DNA from: JAQVQN01 sp964557205
GTDB lineage: Bacteria; Verrucomicrobiota; Kiritimatiellia; RFP12; UBA1067
NCBI GenBank assembly: GCA_964557205.1
Contig: CAZKZI010000010.1
Location: forward strand, 1 to 40,753
DNA length: 40,753 nucleotides
Reading direction: 5' to 3'
The notes under the pieces are model-generated. The model was not told the origin of the DNA. It searched no databases and was given only the letters and a program-made list of their open reading frames with translations. Positions 40,246 to 40,753 of the stretch are shown here, piece by piece. The translations under genes and the position numbers were made by a program. The stretch's first letter is position 1; each line of letters opens with the position of its first letter.

Positions 40246-40753
40246 ATGAAGAATCTGTTATTAATGCTGGCGTTGAGTGTCGCCACCGGCTTATCAGCCA
40301 TGGAAACCCTGATTATCGAACCAGAAACATTTAGCGGTAAAGGAAGAATTTTTACTAGAAAAGAGCATGGTTTATCCAATGATAATACTTATGGGAAGTG
40401 GGGAAAAATCACTAAAAAGGTAAAGTTGGAGAAGGAGGGGAAGTATTATATTTGGATACGCTATTACGGGAACTGGCAGATGTGGAGTCAAAAAATGGGG
40501 CCGCAAGCCAGAACCATGCGCGATTTTTGTTTTGCCGTAAATGGAAAACGGCAGTTGGTTAATCAGATGGATGCCATTATGAACTGGCTGGTTTTCCCAC
40601 AGAAACTAGTTGCTGGTGAAAACATATTGGAACTGGAAAAAGTCGGAGTTGATCCTTATGTCGATCAAATTATTATAACACCGGACAGAAATTATCTGCC
40701 TTCTTTTAGAAAACATCGTGATGGCCAAACAATGGTTGATGATAAAATCATTG
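40246..40753 (+). CDS. Secreted beta-rich protein, 3'-truncated by the window end
   Basis: At least 169 residues, running off the window. The N-terminus MKNLLLMLALSVATGLSA is a signal peptide. What follows is beta-like: LIIEPETF, GKYYIWIRYYGNWQMW, FCFAVNGKRQ, NWLVFPQKLVAGENILELEK, VDQIIITPDRNYLPS. The IIEPETF opening and the closing ITPDRNYLPS resemble carbohydrate-binding-like beta sandwiches at the N-termini of PVC-group secreted enzymes. No catalytic domain can be seen. ATG 40246 sits seven bases after GGGA; an ATG at 40243 is in frame. The region is AT-richer than the secretion operon. Confidence 0.7.
   Translation, partial: MKNLLLMLALSVATGLSAMETLIIEPETFSGKGRIFTRKEHGLSNDNTYGKWGKITKKVKLEKEGKYYIWIRYYGNWQMWSQKMGPQARTMRDFCFAVNGKRQLVNQMDAIMNWLVFPQKLVAGENILELEKVGVDPYVDQIIITPDRNYLPSFRKHRDGQTMVDDKII

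Overview
The window looks like a chromosomal segment from a Gram-negative bacterium of the Planctomycetes–Verrucomicrobia–Lentisphaerae/Kiritimatiellae group. The grounds are a run of prepilin-type proteins (several with Ala before FTLIE), a GspK-like protein of about 1270 residues, a very large secreted C25-type peptidase with calcium-binding repeats, sodium:solute and GntP transporters, and weak Shine-Dalgarno signals. The assignment is an inference; no rRNA is present. Genes are dense, and no transposase, phage gene or CRISPR array was seen.

Layout. 1–3250: a small Cys-rich YkgJ-like protein, then an AT-richer gene pair (GntP-family permease plus MOFRL glycerate 2-kinase) that probably imports and phosphorylates glycerate. 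3299–9053: a tight housekeeping operon, ispF-cysS-tmk-holB-ricT-aroQ-pfkB-like, with overlapping genes. 9054–11505: a repeat-bearing spacer, a Gfo/Idh/MocA oxidoreductase on the minus strand, a 353-base divergent spacer full of inverted repeats, and a DapB-like reductase. 11521–14678 (minus strand): an exported aldose 1-epimerase and an SGLT-type sodium:sugar symporter. 14896–20936: a gingipain-like C25 peptidase translationally coupled to ApbE. 20982–23204 (minus): a large exported protein with an SGNH-like C-terminus. 23429–40010: a pilin, then a type II secretion/type IV pilus-like operon: lipoprotein secretin, a PilM–PilN fusion (GspL-like), GspM/PilO-like, GspC/PilP-like and GspE/PilB genes, then seven pseudopilin-like genes in G, G, G, H, I, J, K order. 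GspF/PilC and the prepilin peptidase are not in the window. The end holds tRNA-Glu(UUC) and the start of a secreted beta-rich protein.

The most unusual content is a set of short repeats. Degenerate tandem arrays with a 7-base period (some 8, 9 or 10) occupy many spacers and also lie in frame inside the pseudopilin operon. A dispersed palindrome (arms of 9–12 bases, with compensatory changes between copies) occurs once in a spacer and four times in frame in prepilin leaders, always encoding a variant of LPSSWRPLSGRHN. The leaders of all seven operon pseudopilins are therefore long (25–89 residues) and repeat-derived, whereas the mature N-termini are conventional. A second repeat forms a covarying hairpin just upstream of both the GntP and the SGLT-type transporter genes. 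A 24-base sequence recurs exactly, in inverted orientation, near the two ends of the window.

All calls rest on reading the sequence and on memory of protein families. No database search or structure prediction was run.
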